This document shows positions 8,093 to 15,884 of a stretch of 45,061 nucleotides of DNA, piece by piece. Source of the stretch: Maribacter aquivivus (GTDB lineage: Bacteria > Bacteroidota > Bacteroidia > Flavobacteriales > Flavobacteriaceae); NCBI RefSeq assembly GCF_900142175.1, contig NZ_FQZX01000004.1, positions 1-45,061 of the forward strand. The letters are read 5' to 3'. The position numbers were made by a program, and so were the translations under genes. How positions within the stretch are numbered: the first letter of the stretch is position 1; each line of letters starts with the position of its first letter. The notes beneath the pieces were generated by a model. The model saw only the letters and a list, made by a program, of their open reading frames with translations, was not told the origin of the DNA and searched no databases.

Positions 8093-8359
8093 AAAATAAT
8101 TTTTAGAAATTACGATTTAAAGCGTATTAAAGACCTTTTAAAGGAAATAGGTAAGGAAAGGTATGAAGCAGCATTAAAAGATGCAGGATTACACGAAAAC
8201 AAGCCTTTATCGATGGATGGCTTCTTTGTCGAGTTTGAACCTGACACCTTGGATTTTAATTTATACTACAAATACCCTTCAAGAGTAATAATGTTTATTA
8301 TACCAGTACTCGGATTTTGGAATGTTCCAATTGATAATTGGGTTAGAGAAAGGAAGTAG
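8087..8359 (+). CDS. Small unknown protein
   Basis: A 90-residue protein not recognised. The N-terminal half is charged and helical (an RIKDLLKEIGKERYEAAL stretch). Near residues 64-77 there is a hydrophobic stretch (VIMFIIPVLGFW) too short for a sure membrane helix. It is the first of several plus-strand cargo genes. ATG 8087 lies inside a repeat that may be an operator. Confidence 0.5.
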   Translation: MSKIIFRNYDLKRIKDLLKEIGKERYEAALKDAGLHENKPLSMDGFFVEFEPDTLDFNLYYKYPSRVIMFIIPVLGFWNVPIDNWVRERK

Positions 8360-8427
8360 TTTGAATAATCAATATTATTTCAAGTTTTAGATCTTTTTAT
8401 CTAATCAATGTTTTGTATTTTTCAAGT

Positions 8428-8649
8428 ATGCGAATAATAATTTTACTTATCCTAATGACTGGCTGTACCAACCAAAACCTAGAATTGCAAAAAGAGAATA
8501 TGCGATTAAAAGATGAGGTTTTAAAATATAAAGAACAAGCCAACTCTTTACGTAATGAAGCCGAAGCATTAACAAACCAAGTTGACAGCCTGAAAAGCAA
8601 ATTATATAAATGCGACATTATGATTAAATCCTTCGAAACTTCAAAATAG
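8428..8649 (+). CDS. Small coiled-coil lipoprotein
   Basis: A 73-residue protein from ATG 8428 (a TTG at 8413 would add five residues ahead of the signal, so it is less likely). A short signal ends in the lipobox LMTGC, so the cysteine near residue 13 should be lipidated. The rest (LQKENMRLKDEVLKYKEQ onward) is a long heptad-like coiled coil with two further cysteine/lysine-rich turns. Its size and layout resemble small Lpp- or spanin-like envelope lipoproteins, but no role is known. It is followed by a small hairpin at 8660-8675. Confidence 0.55.
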   Translation: MRIIILLILMTGCTNQNLELQKENMRLKDEVLKYKEQANSLRNEAEALTNQVDSLKSKLYKCDIMIKSFETSK

Positions 8650-8733
8650 AAAGCCACAATTACGGATTACCGTAAATCAGTTGAGTAATAATTTCTGATA
8701 TTGCGTAAAAAAATCAGATAAATTATTCTAAAA

Positions 8734-9558
8734 ATGAGACATTTATTTTTCTTAATCTATATCATAACTCAAGTAAATCTTTTTGGACAAGTTACACATG
8801 ATCAGGTAAGCAATCCAGATATTAAAATCCGCGGAAAATATGATTCATATACCGCCATTAACGAAAAGACGTACCATGTAGGAGACCTTCTAACTTTAAA
8901 ATATGCCGCATCAGGTAGAAGTTCATATGCATCAATTTTTGGAACTGGATTGACTATGACATTTAAGCCCGAAAGTCCTAATGAAGTTATCGAAATCTTA
9001 GAATTTAAAGCATTGCACAATTCTATCGGAAGTGGCATGTATGCAATATTTAAAGATTCAAGAAACAAAAAACTTCAGATTGCAATTGATACCGCCTTAG
9101 AGTTAAAAGAAATTGCAGATTATGACAAAGGTGTTACGGTCGAGAAAATATATGACGAAATGGAGGAGACTACTTCATTTCATACTTCAAGACTAACAAT
9201 AGCCTACCAGAGTAGCCCATATATTGATTTCAGTATAGCAAAAGTACATTCTGGAAAATACTATCTAAAAGCATATTACAAATCAAGATATCGATTGGAA
9301 GGCTGCTTTAGACAAGATGATATAATTAAAATTAAAACAGATTTACATGGCATTATTGAATTAACCAACGTTTTAAAGACGGAATGTGGAGACTCGGGAT
9401 CATTAGCATATGAGATACCAGAAAACATTCTTATAAAATTAACAGATAGCAAATGGGATCTTATGAGGTTATATAATAGTGACCACTACATAGAATTTAA
9501 ACCAGATGGTAATGAAGATTACTTCTCCCAACTTGCTAATGCAATAATTAAATATTAA
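8734..9558 (+). CDS. Exported protein of unknown function
   Basis: A 274-residue protein with a clear signal peptide (HLFFLIYIITQVNLFGQ) and a predominantly beta-strand mature part without recognised motifs. A cluster containing CFRQDD (about residue 190) and TECGDSGS (about 212-219) holds two cysteines that could form a disulfide outside the cytoplasm. The GDSG string recalls the chymotrypsin-fold serine motif, but no His/Asp partners are evident, so I do not call a protease. It is cargo of the element. Confidence 0.6.
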   Translation: MRHLFFLIYIITQVNLFGQVTHDQVSNPDIKIRGKYDSYTAINEKTYHVGDLLTLKYAASGRSSYASIFGTGLTMTFKPESPNEVIEILEFKALHNSIGSGMYAIFKDSRNKKLQIAIDTALELKEIADYDKGVTVEKIYDEMEETTSFHTSRLTIAYQSSPYIDFSIAKVHSGKYYLKAYYKSRYRLEGCFRQDDIIKIKTDLHGIIELTNVLKTECGDSGSLAYEIPENILIKLTDSKWDLMRLYNSDHYIEFKPDGNEDYFSQLANAIIKY

Positions 9559-9612
9559 ATATCTACCTTAACTAGATTAATATCCATTAGCATTGTCTTA
9601 AAAAATAAAAAT

Positions 9613-9849
9613 ATGGGTATTTACGATTTTAATATTTTATCTAATCATGACAAATATGATACAGTATTTACAAAAGGTCAATTTGTAGATAGTGTTAAAG
9701 ATGGCAGAATAAGGTACGTCCTTTATTCTCTATCCTATTTCTGGGTTGAGGTAATGTATGATATACCCACAAATAAGATATTAGAGATAGGTAGTTTTGT
9801 AAGTGGTAAAACTTTAGACAGGTATGTTAAATTACCAAAGATATTTTAA
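9613..9849 (+). CDS. Small unknown protein
   Basis: A 78-residue soluble protein rich in aromatic residues, with no motif recognised. The start ATG 9613 follows an A-rich leader typical of Bacteroidetes. It lies 54 bp after the exported protein gene and could share its mRNA. Coding status rests on an intact frame and the start context only. Confidence 0.4.
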   Translation: MGIYDFNILSNHDKYDTVFTKGQFVDSVKDGRIRYVLYSLSYFWVEVMYDIPTNKILEIGSFVSGKTLDRYVKLPKIF

Positions 9850-9966
9850 TGAAAAAAAATAATCCAATTCAGAAAACAGTTTTACAATATTTAAAAAATA
9901 ATTAAATAGTTAATTCGTTATATTTTATCGATAGCATATAACATCTTTAAATTATAAAAATTATAC

Positions 9967-9987
9967 TAACTTTGGCAAAGATTTTGC
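9967..9987 (+). promoter_or_regulatory. Promoter and palindrome of the toxin-antitoxin operon
   Basis: TAACTTTG at 9967-9974 matches the Bacteroidetes -7 element TAnnTTTG. Right after it lies GCAAA-GAT-TTTGC (9975-9987), an inverted repeat at the expected transcription start. This arrangement suits autorepression by the antitoxin, as in many toxin-antitoxin loci. The -33 element is weak. Confidence 0.5.
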
Positions 9988-10000
9988 TTATAATAGTAAC

Positions 10001-10624
10001 ATGTCTTTAGTTCCACAACATATAAACAAATCAGGTTATAGTAATCAAGAAATTGATAAGATAGGAAACACCCTAATTTATCTTACAAATAACATTACAG
10101 GTCTAACCAAAACCCAAGCACTTAAATATTTATACCTATTAGATGAATTTTCAATTAAAAAATTCGGAATCCCTTTTATTGGTTTAAAATATGAAGTTTG
10201 GCAATACGGGCCAGTTGCACAAGATATTTTTCTTGAACTTACAGAAGAGCAACCTAAAATGCTAAAAGACTACATATATATAGAATTAGAGAGATTCCAA
10301 CATTATCAATATTTATATTTAAAAACTAAAAAGAGTTTTATAGATGATGAGTTCACTGATAGTGATATTGAAATCTTAGAATTTGTTACAACTAAATATA
10401 AAAACTTAAATGCTACTGAACTTTCTGATTTAACCCATGCTAAAAACTCTTTATGGCATAATATTGCTTTAGAGCAAAATCTTTTAGAAGCATTTAGAAC
10501 TAACAGAAAAAGAGCGTCAAACTTTATAATAGATTTCTCCATTATTTTGGATGAAGAAAAAAAAGAAATCTATAATAGTTACAATGATAATATAGAGATT
10601 AACAGACATTATAGTAATGTTTGA
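10001..10624 (+). CDS. Panacea-domain (SocA-like) antitoxin
   Basis: A 207-residue protein whose residues about 20-130 fit the Panacea/PanA domain (once called DUF4065 or GepA-like). Features are ALKYLYLLDEFSIKKFG, then GLKYEVWQYGPVAQDIFLEL, where the W/x-YGPV block is the family hallmark, and a later LSDLTH..LWHN segment. PanA proteins are antitoxins that neutralise very different toxins encoded beside them. The gene has its own promoter and overlaps the next gene by 8 bp (10617-10624), so translation is coupled. Its place next to attR fits an element-stabilising module. Confidence 0.75.
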   Translation: MSLVPQHINKSGYSNQEIDKIGNTLIYLTNNITGLTKTQALKYLYLLDEFSIKKFGIPFIGLKYEVWQYGPVAQDIFLELTEEQPKMLKDYIYIELERFQHYQYLYLKTKKSFIDDEFTDSDIEILEFVTTKYKNLNATELSDLTHAKNSLWHNIALEQNLLEAFRTNRKRASNFIIDFSIILDEEKKEIYNSYNDNIEINRHYSNV

Positions 10625-11081
10625 TTTATTCCATATATTATATATAACTCCTTTCTATTTCCCCAATGGACAATCTGCTCCAAAAAATAAATATTACATA
10701 CCTATATTTTTAGAAGGAGATGAAATTATATTTGTCTTTCTACCAACAAGTAAAATAAAAATTGAACCTTCTAAAATCAAACATGGTTGTCATGATGTTT
10801 CCAAAGGCTCTTATACATGTTATATTTTTCAAGAAAAAGTGGAAATTACCGATTGTGGGTTTTATTTCGATTTTGATACTTGTGTCTACAGTTATCAGAT
10901 TAATGCTTTCTCAAAACCAATGATTGAAGATGTTTACAAAGTAGAGGATGTTGATTTTGAAATTATTGGAGAATTGAAAAAAACAGAAAAAATTGCTTTA
11001 ATACAATGCTTGCTAAATTCGAAATTCATCAAACTTAAAGTCAAAAGAGCATTATCAAAATATCTTACAGATATATCTTAA
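10617..11081 (+). CDS. Probable toxin partner of the Panacea antitoxin
   Basis: A 154-residue protein starting inside the antitoxin gene (ATG overlaps the TGA by 8 bp). It is not a family I can name with certainty. The N-terminus (ILYITPFYFPNGQSAPKNKY, then YIPIFLEGDEIIFVFLPTSK) has the strand pattern of PemK/MazF-fold toxins, in which a pF.f.dG..K.Rp block opens an SH3-like barrel. The central cysteines (GCHD, SYTCY, TDCGF, DTCVY) are unusual. If MazF-like it would cleave RNA; this is inference from layout and operon position. Confidence 0.6.
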   Translation: MFDLFHILYITPFYFPNGQSAPKNKYYIPIFLEGDEIIFVFLPTSKIKIEPSKIKHGCHDVSKGSYTCYIFQEKVEITDCGFYFDFDTCVYSYQINAFSKPMIEDVYKVEDVDFEIIGELKKTEKIALIQCLLNSKFIKLKVKRALSKYLTDIS

Positions 11082-11101
11082 AATTGCACTACAATACATT
11101 A

Positions 11102-11120
11102 TTGTACCGATTATTGTACC
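11102..11120 (+). promoter_or_regulatory. Paired TTGTACC repeats, candidate integrase arm sites (right)
   Basis: TTGTACC at 11102-11108 and 11114-11120, again with starts 12 bp apart and in the same orientation as the left pair, 67 bp inside attR. These mirror-placed pairs at both ends support a recombinase-binding role. Confidence 0.5.
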
Positions 11121-11148
11121 AGTTTATCAAAAAAATGAAATAAAAAAA

Positions 11149-11179
11149 ACCTAACCAACTAACAAATAGTCGATTAGGT
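11149..11179 (-). terminator. Element-borne terminator for tRNA-Arg
   Basis: On the minus strand there is a 12-bp stem (with G-T pairs) and a 7-nt loop, followed by seven T (complement of 11142-11148). It lies just inside the element, 12 bp beyond the tRNA 3' end. It therefore replaces the chromosomal terminator pushed away to 603-630. Confidence 0.7.
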
Positions 11180-11187
11180 GTTTTTAA

Positions 11188-11210
11188 TAGTGACCTCGAA
11201 GGGATTCAAA
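11188..11210. repeat. attR core (23-bp direct repeat, right copy)
   Basis: It is identical to 637-659. It covers the tRNA-Arg T loop, 3' T stem, 3' acceptor strand and discriminator base plus 3 bp, so integration leaves a complete tRNA gene. Confidence 0.85.
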
Positions 11211-11264
11211 CCCCCAACCCTCAGAGCCGAAATCTGATGCGCTATTCAGTTGCGCCACGAGGCC
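11191..11264 (-). tRNA. tRNA-Arg (anticodon UCG)
   Basis: A 74-nt gene with a full cloverleaf: 7-bp acceptor (one G-T), 4-bp D stem GCGC/GCGC, 5-bp anticodon stem TCAGA/TCTGA with loop TTTCGGC, giving anticodon TCG, and a 5-bp T stem with loop TTTGAAT. No CCA is encoded. Its 3' end is the integration target of the element. Confidence 0.95.
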
Positions 11265-11322
11265 ATTATTTTATATTCAGTGTTCAATTAGCAAAATTAA
11301 AAATGCCTAATACTAAACTATA

Positions 11323-11766
11323 TTAAGCTAATTTCTTTTTTACGATTGTAGATATTAATTTACCGTCAGCTTGACCGGCTAATTCTTTAGAAACAATCCC
11401 CATAACCTTACCCATATCCTTCATTCCTGAAGCACCAGTAGCATCTATAGTTTGAACTACTACTTTTTCTACCTCTTCCTCTGTAAGTTGTTCGGGCAAA
11501 AATTGCTCTATTACCGCTATCTGAGCCAATTCTGGATCAGCAAGATCTTGTCTTCCTTGCTCTATAAAAATAGCAGCACTATCTTTTCTTTGTTTAACTA
11601 ACTTCTGTACTATTTGTATCTCATCATCTTCAGTCACTTCTCCTCCTCCACTAGTACTCGCTACCAATAAAGCAGATTTAATAGCCCTAAGTGATTCTAG
11701 TGCTACCGAATCCTTTGCTTTCATAGCTAATTTCAACTGCTCCATTACTCTTTGCTGTAAACCCAT
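11323..11766 (-). CDS. yqeY: GatB/YqeY domain protein
   Basis: A 147-residue cytoplasmic protein of the YqeY family: all-helical, with LAMKAKDSVALESLRAIKSA near residue 12 and IEQFLPEQLTEEEV near 88. The family resembles the tail domain of GatB and is thought to bind RNA or support tRNA amidotransfer, though its exact role is not established. The last third carries the usual GASGMKDMGKVMG stretch. It lies between ftsZ (with terminator) and tRNA-Arg and probably has its own promoter at 11787-11794. Confidence 0.9.
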   Translation of the reverse strand: MGLQQRVMEQLKLAMKAKDSVALESLRAIKSALLVASTSGGGEVTEDDEIQIVQKLVKQRKDSAAIFIEQGRQDLADPELAQIAVIEQFLPEQLTEEEVEKVVVQTIDATGASGMKDMGKVMGIVSKELAGQADGKLISTIVKKKLA

Positions 11767-11786
11767 TTCATCTTTATTTTGGTCAA

Positions 11787-11794
11787 CAAAGATA
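11787..11794 (-). promoter_or_regulatory. Probable yqeY promoter (-7 element)
   Basis: TATCTTTG on the minus strand fits TAnnTTTG, about 20 bp before the yqeY ATG. It lies in the T-rich tail of the ftsZ terminator, so transcription restarts straight after termination. No clear -33 element is seen. Confidence 0.45.
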
Positions 11795-11803
11795 AAAAAA
11801 ATA

Positions 11804-11834
11804 AAACCCGAAAACTAACTTAGTTTTCGGGTTT
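11804..11834. terminator. Strong bidirectional terminator after ftsZ
   Basis: A perfect 14-bp stem (11804-11817 with 11821-11834) and a 3-nt loop. T-rich sequence follows on the minus strand (complement of 11790-11803). It closes the dcw operon 22 bp past the ftsZ stop. Confidence 0.9.
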
Positions 11835-11855
11835 AAAAATATTACGAGACTATTT

Positions 11856-13769
11856 TTAGTCTACATTATCATGTAAAAATGAATTGTTAGATCTTAACTG
11901 TATATCATCATTACTATCTCCACTCAATGATGTTCTAGAAATCTTCTTTTCTCGTGAACTTTCATTCAAATCAACACCTTGTCTTTGGTATGCCGGTTTC
12001 TTTTCGTCATAACTAGTAGGTGCATTGTTTTTGAACTTATAATTAAAATCTTTCAATTTTCTTCTGCGTTCATCAGCCCTATCTCTTAACAACTCTTCAA
12101 TAGGCGTTTCCATTGGATCTAATTGTTCCTCTGGGTGTGCCTCTCTTTTTGGAGCTATGGTCTTTCTCTCGAATACCAACTCGTCTTCAATAATTTTAGG
12201 CTCGAACTCTTCAGCTTTAGATTTTGCACCCGTAAGCTTACTTTCTAACTGCATATAGTCATCTAAACTATAGCGCTTCTCACCATTCTTATTATACTCT
12301 AATACTGGTACAATTTCGATGCTTTCGTTAACATCAATATCTTTTACTTCATCATGCAAATCAAACATGATTACGTTTTCTTTTTCTTCCTCTCCTCTTG
12401 AAGAACTTTTAAAACCAACTGTAAATTGATCATCTTCTTCTTCAACTTGTAATTCTTCTGGATCAACTACCTCTATATCTCTAAAAGATGAAGGCGCATC
12501 TACGATAACAAAATCCTCTTCTGAAACATTCTCTGCTAGTACTTCCTCGTAAAAAACATTGAAATTTTTAATATAGTTCGTTGTAGGTATCAAGTCAAAA
12601 TCTTCTTCCTCAACGAACTCATACTTTTTTACGGGTTTGACTTGTTTTACCTCCTCTTCCTCATCGTCCATTTCTAAGGTATGAACAGTTTTAGTGTTAG
12701 ATAACAACATTGCTTCTGCACGTTGCCCTTCTTCTAAAGTATGAATGATTTTCTTTGACTCGGTATTTACAATATCATCTTGCTGTTCAATATTAAAACC
12801 TGTAGCAATTACCGTAACTGCAATAGCTTCACCTAAGCTTTCATCTTCACCAACACCCATAATGATGTTTGCTCCGTATCCTGCCTCAATTTGAATATGA
12901 TCATTGATTTCACCAATTTCATCAATAGTAATTTCTTGCGCACCAGAAACAATCAATAACAATACATTTTTAGCTCCTTGAATTTTATTGTCGTTCAATA
13001 ACGGAGAATCTAATGCTTTCATGATTGCTTCATTAGCTCTTGCAGAACCAGATGAAATAGCAGAACCCATAATAGCAGTACCACTATTAGATAGTACTGT
13101 TTTAGCATCACGTAAATCTATGTTTTGTGTGTAGTGATGTGTAATAACCTCTGCAATACCTCTAGCAGCAGTTGCCAATACTTCATCAGCTTTAGAGAAA
13201 CCAGCCTTGAAACCAAGGTTTCCGTATACTTCTCTTAATTTATTGTTATTAATGACGATCAGCGAATCGACATTATTGCGTAATTTTTCAATACCTCGTT
13301 GTGCTTGTTCAACTCGCATTTTACCTTCGAATTGAAATGGCATAGTAACGATACCAACAGTAAGAACATCCATTTCTTTTGCAAACTTGGCAATTACGGG
13401 AGCAGCACCAGTTCCTGTTCCCCCGCCCATACCAGCAGTAATGAAGATCATTTTAGTAGTTGTATCCAACATACTTTTAATCTCTTCCATACTTTCCATG
13501 GCAGCTTGTTCACCTACTTCAGGATTGGCACCAGCACCCAAACCTTCAGTTAATGACATGCCTAATTGTATTTTGTTTGGCACCGGACTATTGTCTAAAG
13601 CCTGAGAATCTGTATTACAGATTACAAAATCAACTCCGTTAATTCCTGCTTGGAACATGTGATTAATAGCATTACTACCACCGCCACCTACACCAATGAC
13701 TTTTATAACGTTGCTTTGATTCTTTGGTAGATCAAAGGAGATATTATCAAATTCGCTGTTCTTACTCAT
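11856..13769 (-). CDS. ftsZ: Cell division protein FtsZ
   Basis: Tubulin-like GTPase that forms the division ring. The GTPase core spans about residues 18-330, with GVGGGGSNAI near 26-35 and the tubulin signature GGGTGTG near 115-121. It is much longer (637 residues) than the roughly 385 of E. coli because of a long acidic linker (about 340-600). The conserved C-terminal peptide is RSNNSFLHDNVD; the equivalent peptide in other bacteria binds FtsA and other partners. It is the last gene of the dcw cluster, 43 bp after ftsA, and ends before a strong terminator. The long linker is normal for Flavobacteriia. Confidence 0.97.
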   Translation of the reverse strand: MSKNSEFDNISFDLPKNQSNVIKVIGVGGGGSNAINHMFQAGINGVDFVICNTDSQALDNSPVPNKIQLGMSLTEGLGAGANPEVGEQAAMESMEEIKSMLDTTTKMIFITAGMGGGTGTGAAPVIAKFAKEMDVLTVGIVTMPFQFEGKMRVEQAQRGIEKLRNNVDSLIVINNNKLREVYGNLGFKAGFSKADEVLATAARGIAEVITHHYTQNIDLRDAKTVLSNSGTAIMGSAISSGSARANEAIMKALDSPLLNDNKIQGAKNVLLLIVSGAQEITIDEIGEINDHIQIEAGYGANIIMGVGEDESLGEAIAVTVIATGFNIEQQDDIVNTESKKIIHTLEEGQRAEAMLLSNTKTVHTLEMDDEEEEVKQVKPVKKYEFVEEEDFDLIPTTNYIKNFNVFYEEVLAENVSEEDFVIVDAPSSFRDIEVVDPEELQVEEEDDQFTVGFKSSSRGEEEKENVIMFDLHDEVKDIDVNESIEIVPVLEYNKNGEKRYSLDDYMQLESKLTGAKSKAEEFEPKIIEDELVFERKTIAPKREAHPEEQLDPMETPIEELLRDRADERRRKLKDFNYKFKNNAPTSYDEKKPAYQRQGVDLNESSREKKISRTSLSGDSNDDIQLRSNNSFLHDNVD

Positions 13770-13812
13770 ATTCTAATTATTACTGGTTATGTATTCTCTT
13801 GTGCTATGCTTA

Positions 13813-15159
13813 TTACTCTGCGTTATCTAAAAATTCTTTCAATTTTTCAGACCACTTATCAAAAACAGATTTTCTTTCTTTATGCAGGTTCGGGCGTGCT
13901 ACAGCTTCCGTCTCACGTTCAGCATACACCAACTCTTCTTCTTCCTGCTCTAGTTCCTGTTCTTGTAAAATTTCTTCTTGTGTCAATTTCAACTTCTCTT
14001 GGTTTTTAATGGCATTCATTAAAAGACCAACAGCTGTTGCGTATAACGGACTTGCAACTTCTTCATCAGAATCACCTGCTAGATGTTCGTTAGGGTACCC
14101 GATACGAGTATCCATACCTGTTATATATTCCACTAATTGCTTTAAATGTTTTAGTTGGCTTCCACCACCTGTTAACACGATACCTGCAATCAACTTTTTC
14201 TTTTGTTCTTCGTGACCGTAGTTTTTGATTTCTACATATACCTGCTCGATAATCTCAACGACACGTGCATGAATTATTTTCGAAAGATTTTTTAAAGAGA
14301 TTTCTTTTGGCTCTCTACCACGTAAACCTGGTATAGATACAATTTCATTATCTCTGTTCTCTCCTGGCCATGCTGAACCAAATCTGGTTTTCAACAACTC
14401 TGCCTGTTTTTCTATAATTGAACATCCTTCTTTAATATCTTCTGTAATGACTCCACCACCAAAAGGTATTACCGCCGTATGCCTAATAATTCCGTCTTTG
14501 AAAATAGCCAGATCAGTTGTACCACCACCTATATCGATTAATGCTACACCTGCTTCTTTTTCTTCTTGACTTAATACTGCATCAGATGATGCTAATGGCT
14601 CTAGTGTTATATTTCCTAAATCTAATCCTGCACTTTTAATGCAACGACCTACATTCTTTATAGAAACAACTTGACCAACTACTACATGAAAGTTAGCTTC
14701 TAACCTACCACCATACATACCAACAGGCTCGCGTATTTCAGCCTGACCATCAACTTTGTATTCTTGTGGTAAAACATGAATAATCTCTTCACCTGGTAGC
14801 ATAATCAATTTGTGCACTTGATTACATAGTAAGTCTACATCTTCGTCTCCAATTACTTCCTCAGAATCTTTTCTGGTAATGTAATCGCTGTGCTGTAAAC
14901 TTCTAATATGTTGACCGGCGATACCCACAACAACAGATCCAATTTTAAGACCAGAATTTGCTTCTGCCTCTTCAACCGCTTGTTGAATAGATTTTATAGT
15001 TTGAGTAATATTATTTACCACACCTCTGTGTACACCTAAACTTTTGGACTTACCGATACCCAAAATCTCAATTTTACCATACTCGTTTTGCTTTCCGATT
15101 ATGGCAACGATTTTCGTTGTTCCAATGTCTAAACCGACTGAATATTTAGTTTGTTCCAT
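13813..15159 (-). CDS. ftsA: Cell division protein FtsA
   Basis: Actin-like ATPase that tethers FtsZ filaments to the membrane. At 448 residues it shows the N-terminal VGLDIGTTKIVAIIG phosphate-1 motif, the phosphate-2 motif DIGGGTTDLAIF (about 207-218) and the LTGGGSQL adenosine motif (about 333). The C-terminal stretch FDKWSEKLKEFLDNAE fits an amphipathic membrane-targeting helix, preceded by a Glu-rich linker (about 400-425). It starts 5 bp after ftsQ. Confidence 0.96.
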   Translation of the reverse strand: MEQTKYSVGLDIGTTKIVAIIGKQNEYGKIEILGIGKSKSLGVHRGVVNNITQTIKSIQQAVEEAEANSGLKIGSVVVGIAGQHIRSLQHSDYITRKDSEEVIGDEDVDLLCNQVHKLIMLPGEEIIHVLPQEYKVDGQAEIREPVGMYGGRLEANFHVVVGQVVSIKNVGRCIKSAGLDLGNITLEPLASSDAVLSQEEKEAGVALIDIGGGTTDLAIFKDGIIRHTAVIPFGGGVITEDIKEGCSIIEKQAELLKTRFGSAWPGENRDNEIVSIPGLRGREPKEISLKNLSKIIHARVVEIIEQVYVEIKNYGHEEQKKKLIAGIVLTGGGSQLKHLKQLVEYITGMDTRIGYPNEHLAGDSDEEVASPLYATAVGLLMNAIKNQEKLKLTQEEILQEQELEQEEEELVYAERETEAVARPNLHKERKSVFDKWSEKLKEFLDNAE

Positions 15160-15164
15160 TTTAA

Positions 15165-15884
15165 TTATATTTTAGTGCACACCACTTGGTTATTGAATTC
15201 TAAACTTACTTCTGCAAAATCCTCCAAGGTTTCATCCTTGTTCGCTTTGGCATAAAATGCCTTAAAATTGCTAAACTTGGCCTCTAAATCTTCAATACCG
15301 CCTATGTTCACAACAAAATTGTTAAGCCTTAATCGTAACTGATATTCTTCTTCTCCTTTAATATGAATACCAATAACAGATTCACGAAAAAAATCGTCCA
15401 TATTTATATGTTCCAATATGACATAGACATCTTCAAGGCTCTTACCACTGATATTGCCCGTTATGATAGGAACTCTTGCTGAATGATTATTTGAAAGAGG
15501 CATTCTCTTTCCTTCATCGTCCAAATAGAATTTTGAATCCCCCTCAATACGTCCTATCGGCTTACGTTGAACTATTCTCGACGTTAGCTCACCATCTATT
15601 GTTAGATAGACTTGTGCACTTTTTACCATTTCATTGGCCTCAAGGGCCTTTTCTACAGTATTCAAAACTATATTTTCTTTAGGCACATTATCAAGACTAC
15701 CGTAATTTTGTATTAACAATTTATTAACCGTTCCTTCAGTGAGGTACAAATTTTGTTCCCCAATGAATTCTACCTTCATCCCCGTAACATTCTTGGCGCT
15801 ATTACGCTCATTCGAAAAAGCATATAACCCCATGATTACCAGAACCAAAGCAACTAACTTTATAAAATTCCAATTAACCTGCAT
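15165..15884 (-). CDS. ftsQ: Cell division protein FtsQ
   Basis: Bitopic divisome protein linking cytoplasmic and periplasmic parts. The 239 residues begin with one membrane segment (FIKLVALVLVIMGLYAF), then a POTRA-like/FtsQ region with GEQNLYLTEGTVNKLL and VKSAQVYLTIDGELTSRIVQ. As in other Bacteroidetes the sequence is divergent, and the call leans on its place between murC and ftsA. It overlaps the murC end by 11 bp. Confidence 0.85.
   Translation of the reverse strand: MQVNWNFIKLVALVLVIMGLYAFSNERNSAKNVTGMKVEFIGEQNLYLTEGTVNKLLIQNYGSLDNVPKENIVLNTVEKALEANEMVKSAQVYLTIDGELTSRIVQRKPIGRIEGDSKFYLDDEGKRMPLSNNHSARVPIITGNISGKSLEDVYVILEHINMDDFFRESVIGIHIKGEEEYQLRLRLNNFVVNIGGIEDLEAKFSNFKAFYAKANKDETLEDFAEVSLEFNNQVVCTKI

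Larger units (their letters stand above)
637..11210. mobile_element. Integrative element inserted in tRNA-Arg, about 10.5 kb
   Basis: The element is bounded by an exact 23-bp direct repeat. The right copy is the 3' part of an intact tRNA-Arg. A tyrosine integrase lies next to the left end, with an excisionase-type HTH gene and a putative replication gene inside. No relaxase, type IV secretion, capsid, terminase or Zot-like gene is visible, so it looks like a small integrated plasmid or satellite that would need help to transfer. The cargo includes a probable Panacea toxin-antitoxin pair at the right end. The att repeat and gene layout are seen directly; mobility is inferred. Confidence 0.85.

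Noticed and set aside
8734..9558. Chymotrypsin-like protease because of GDSG
   Set aside because: No matching His and Asp motifs precede it in the expected order.
637..11210. Integrated filamentous phage
   Set aside because: A gene II/X-like protein is suggestive, but no Zot-type ATPase or coat-protein array is seen.
13299..14215. Long plus-strand frames opposite ftsZ and ftsA
   Set aside because: They are antisense shadows of strongly conserved genes and match no family.
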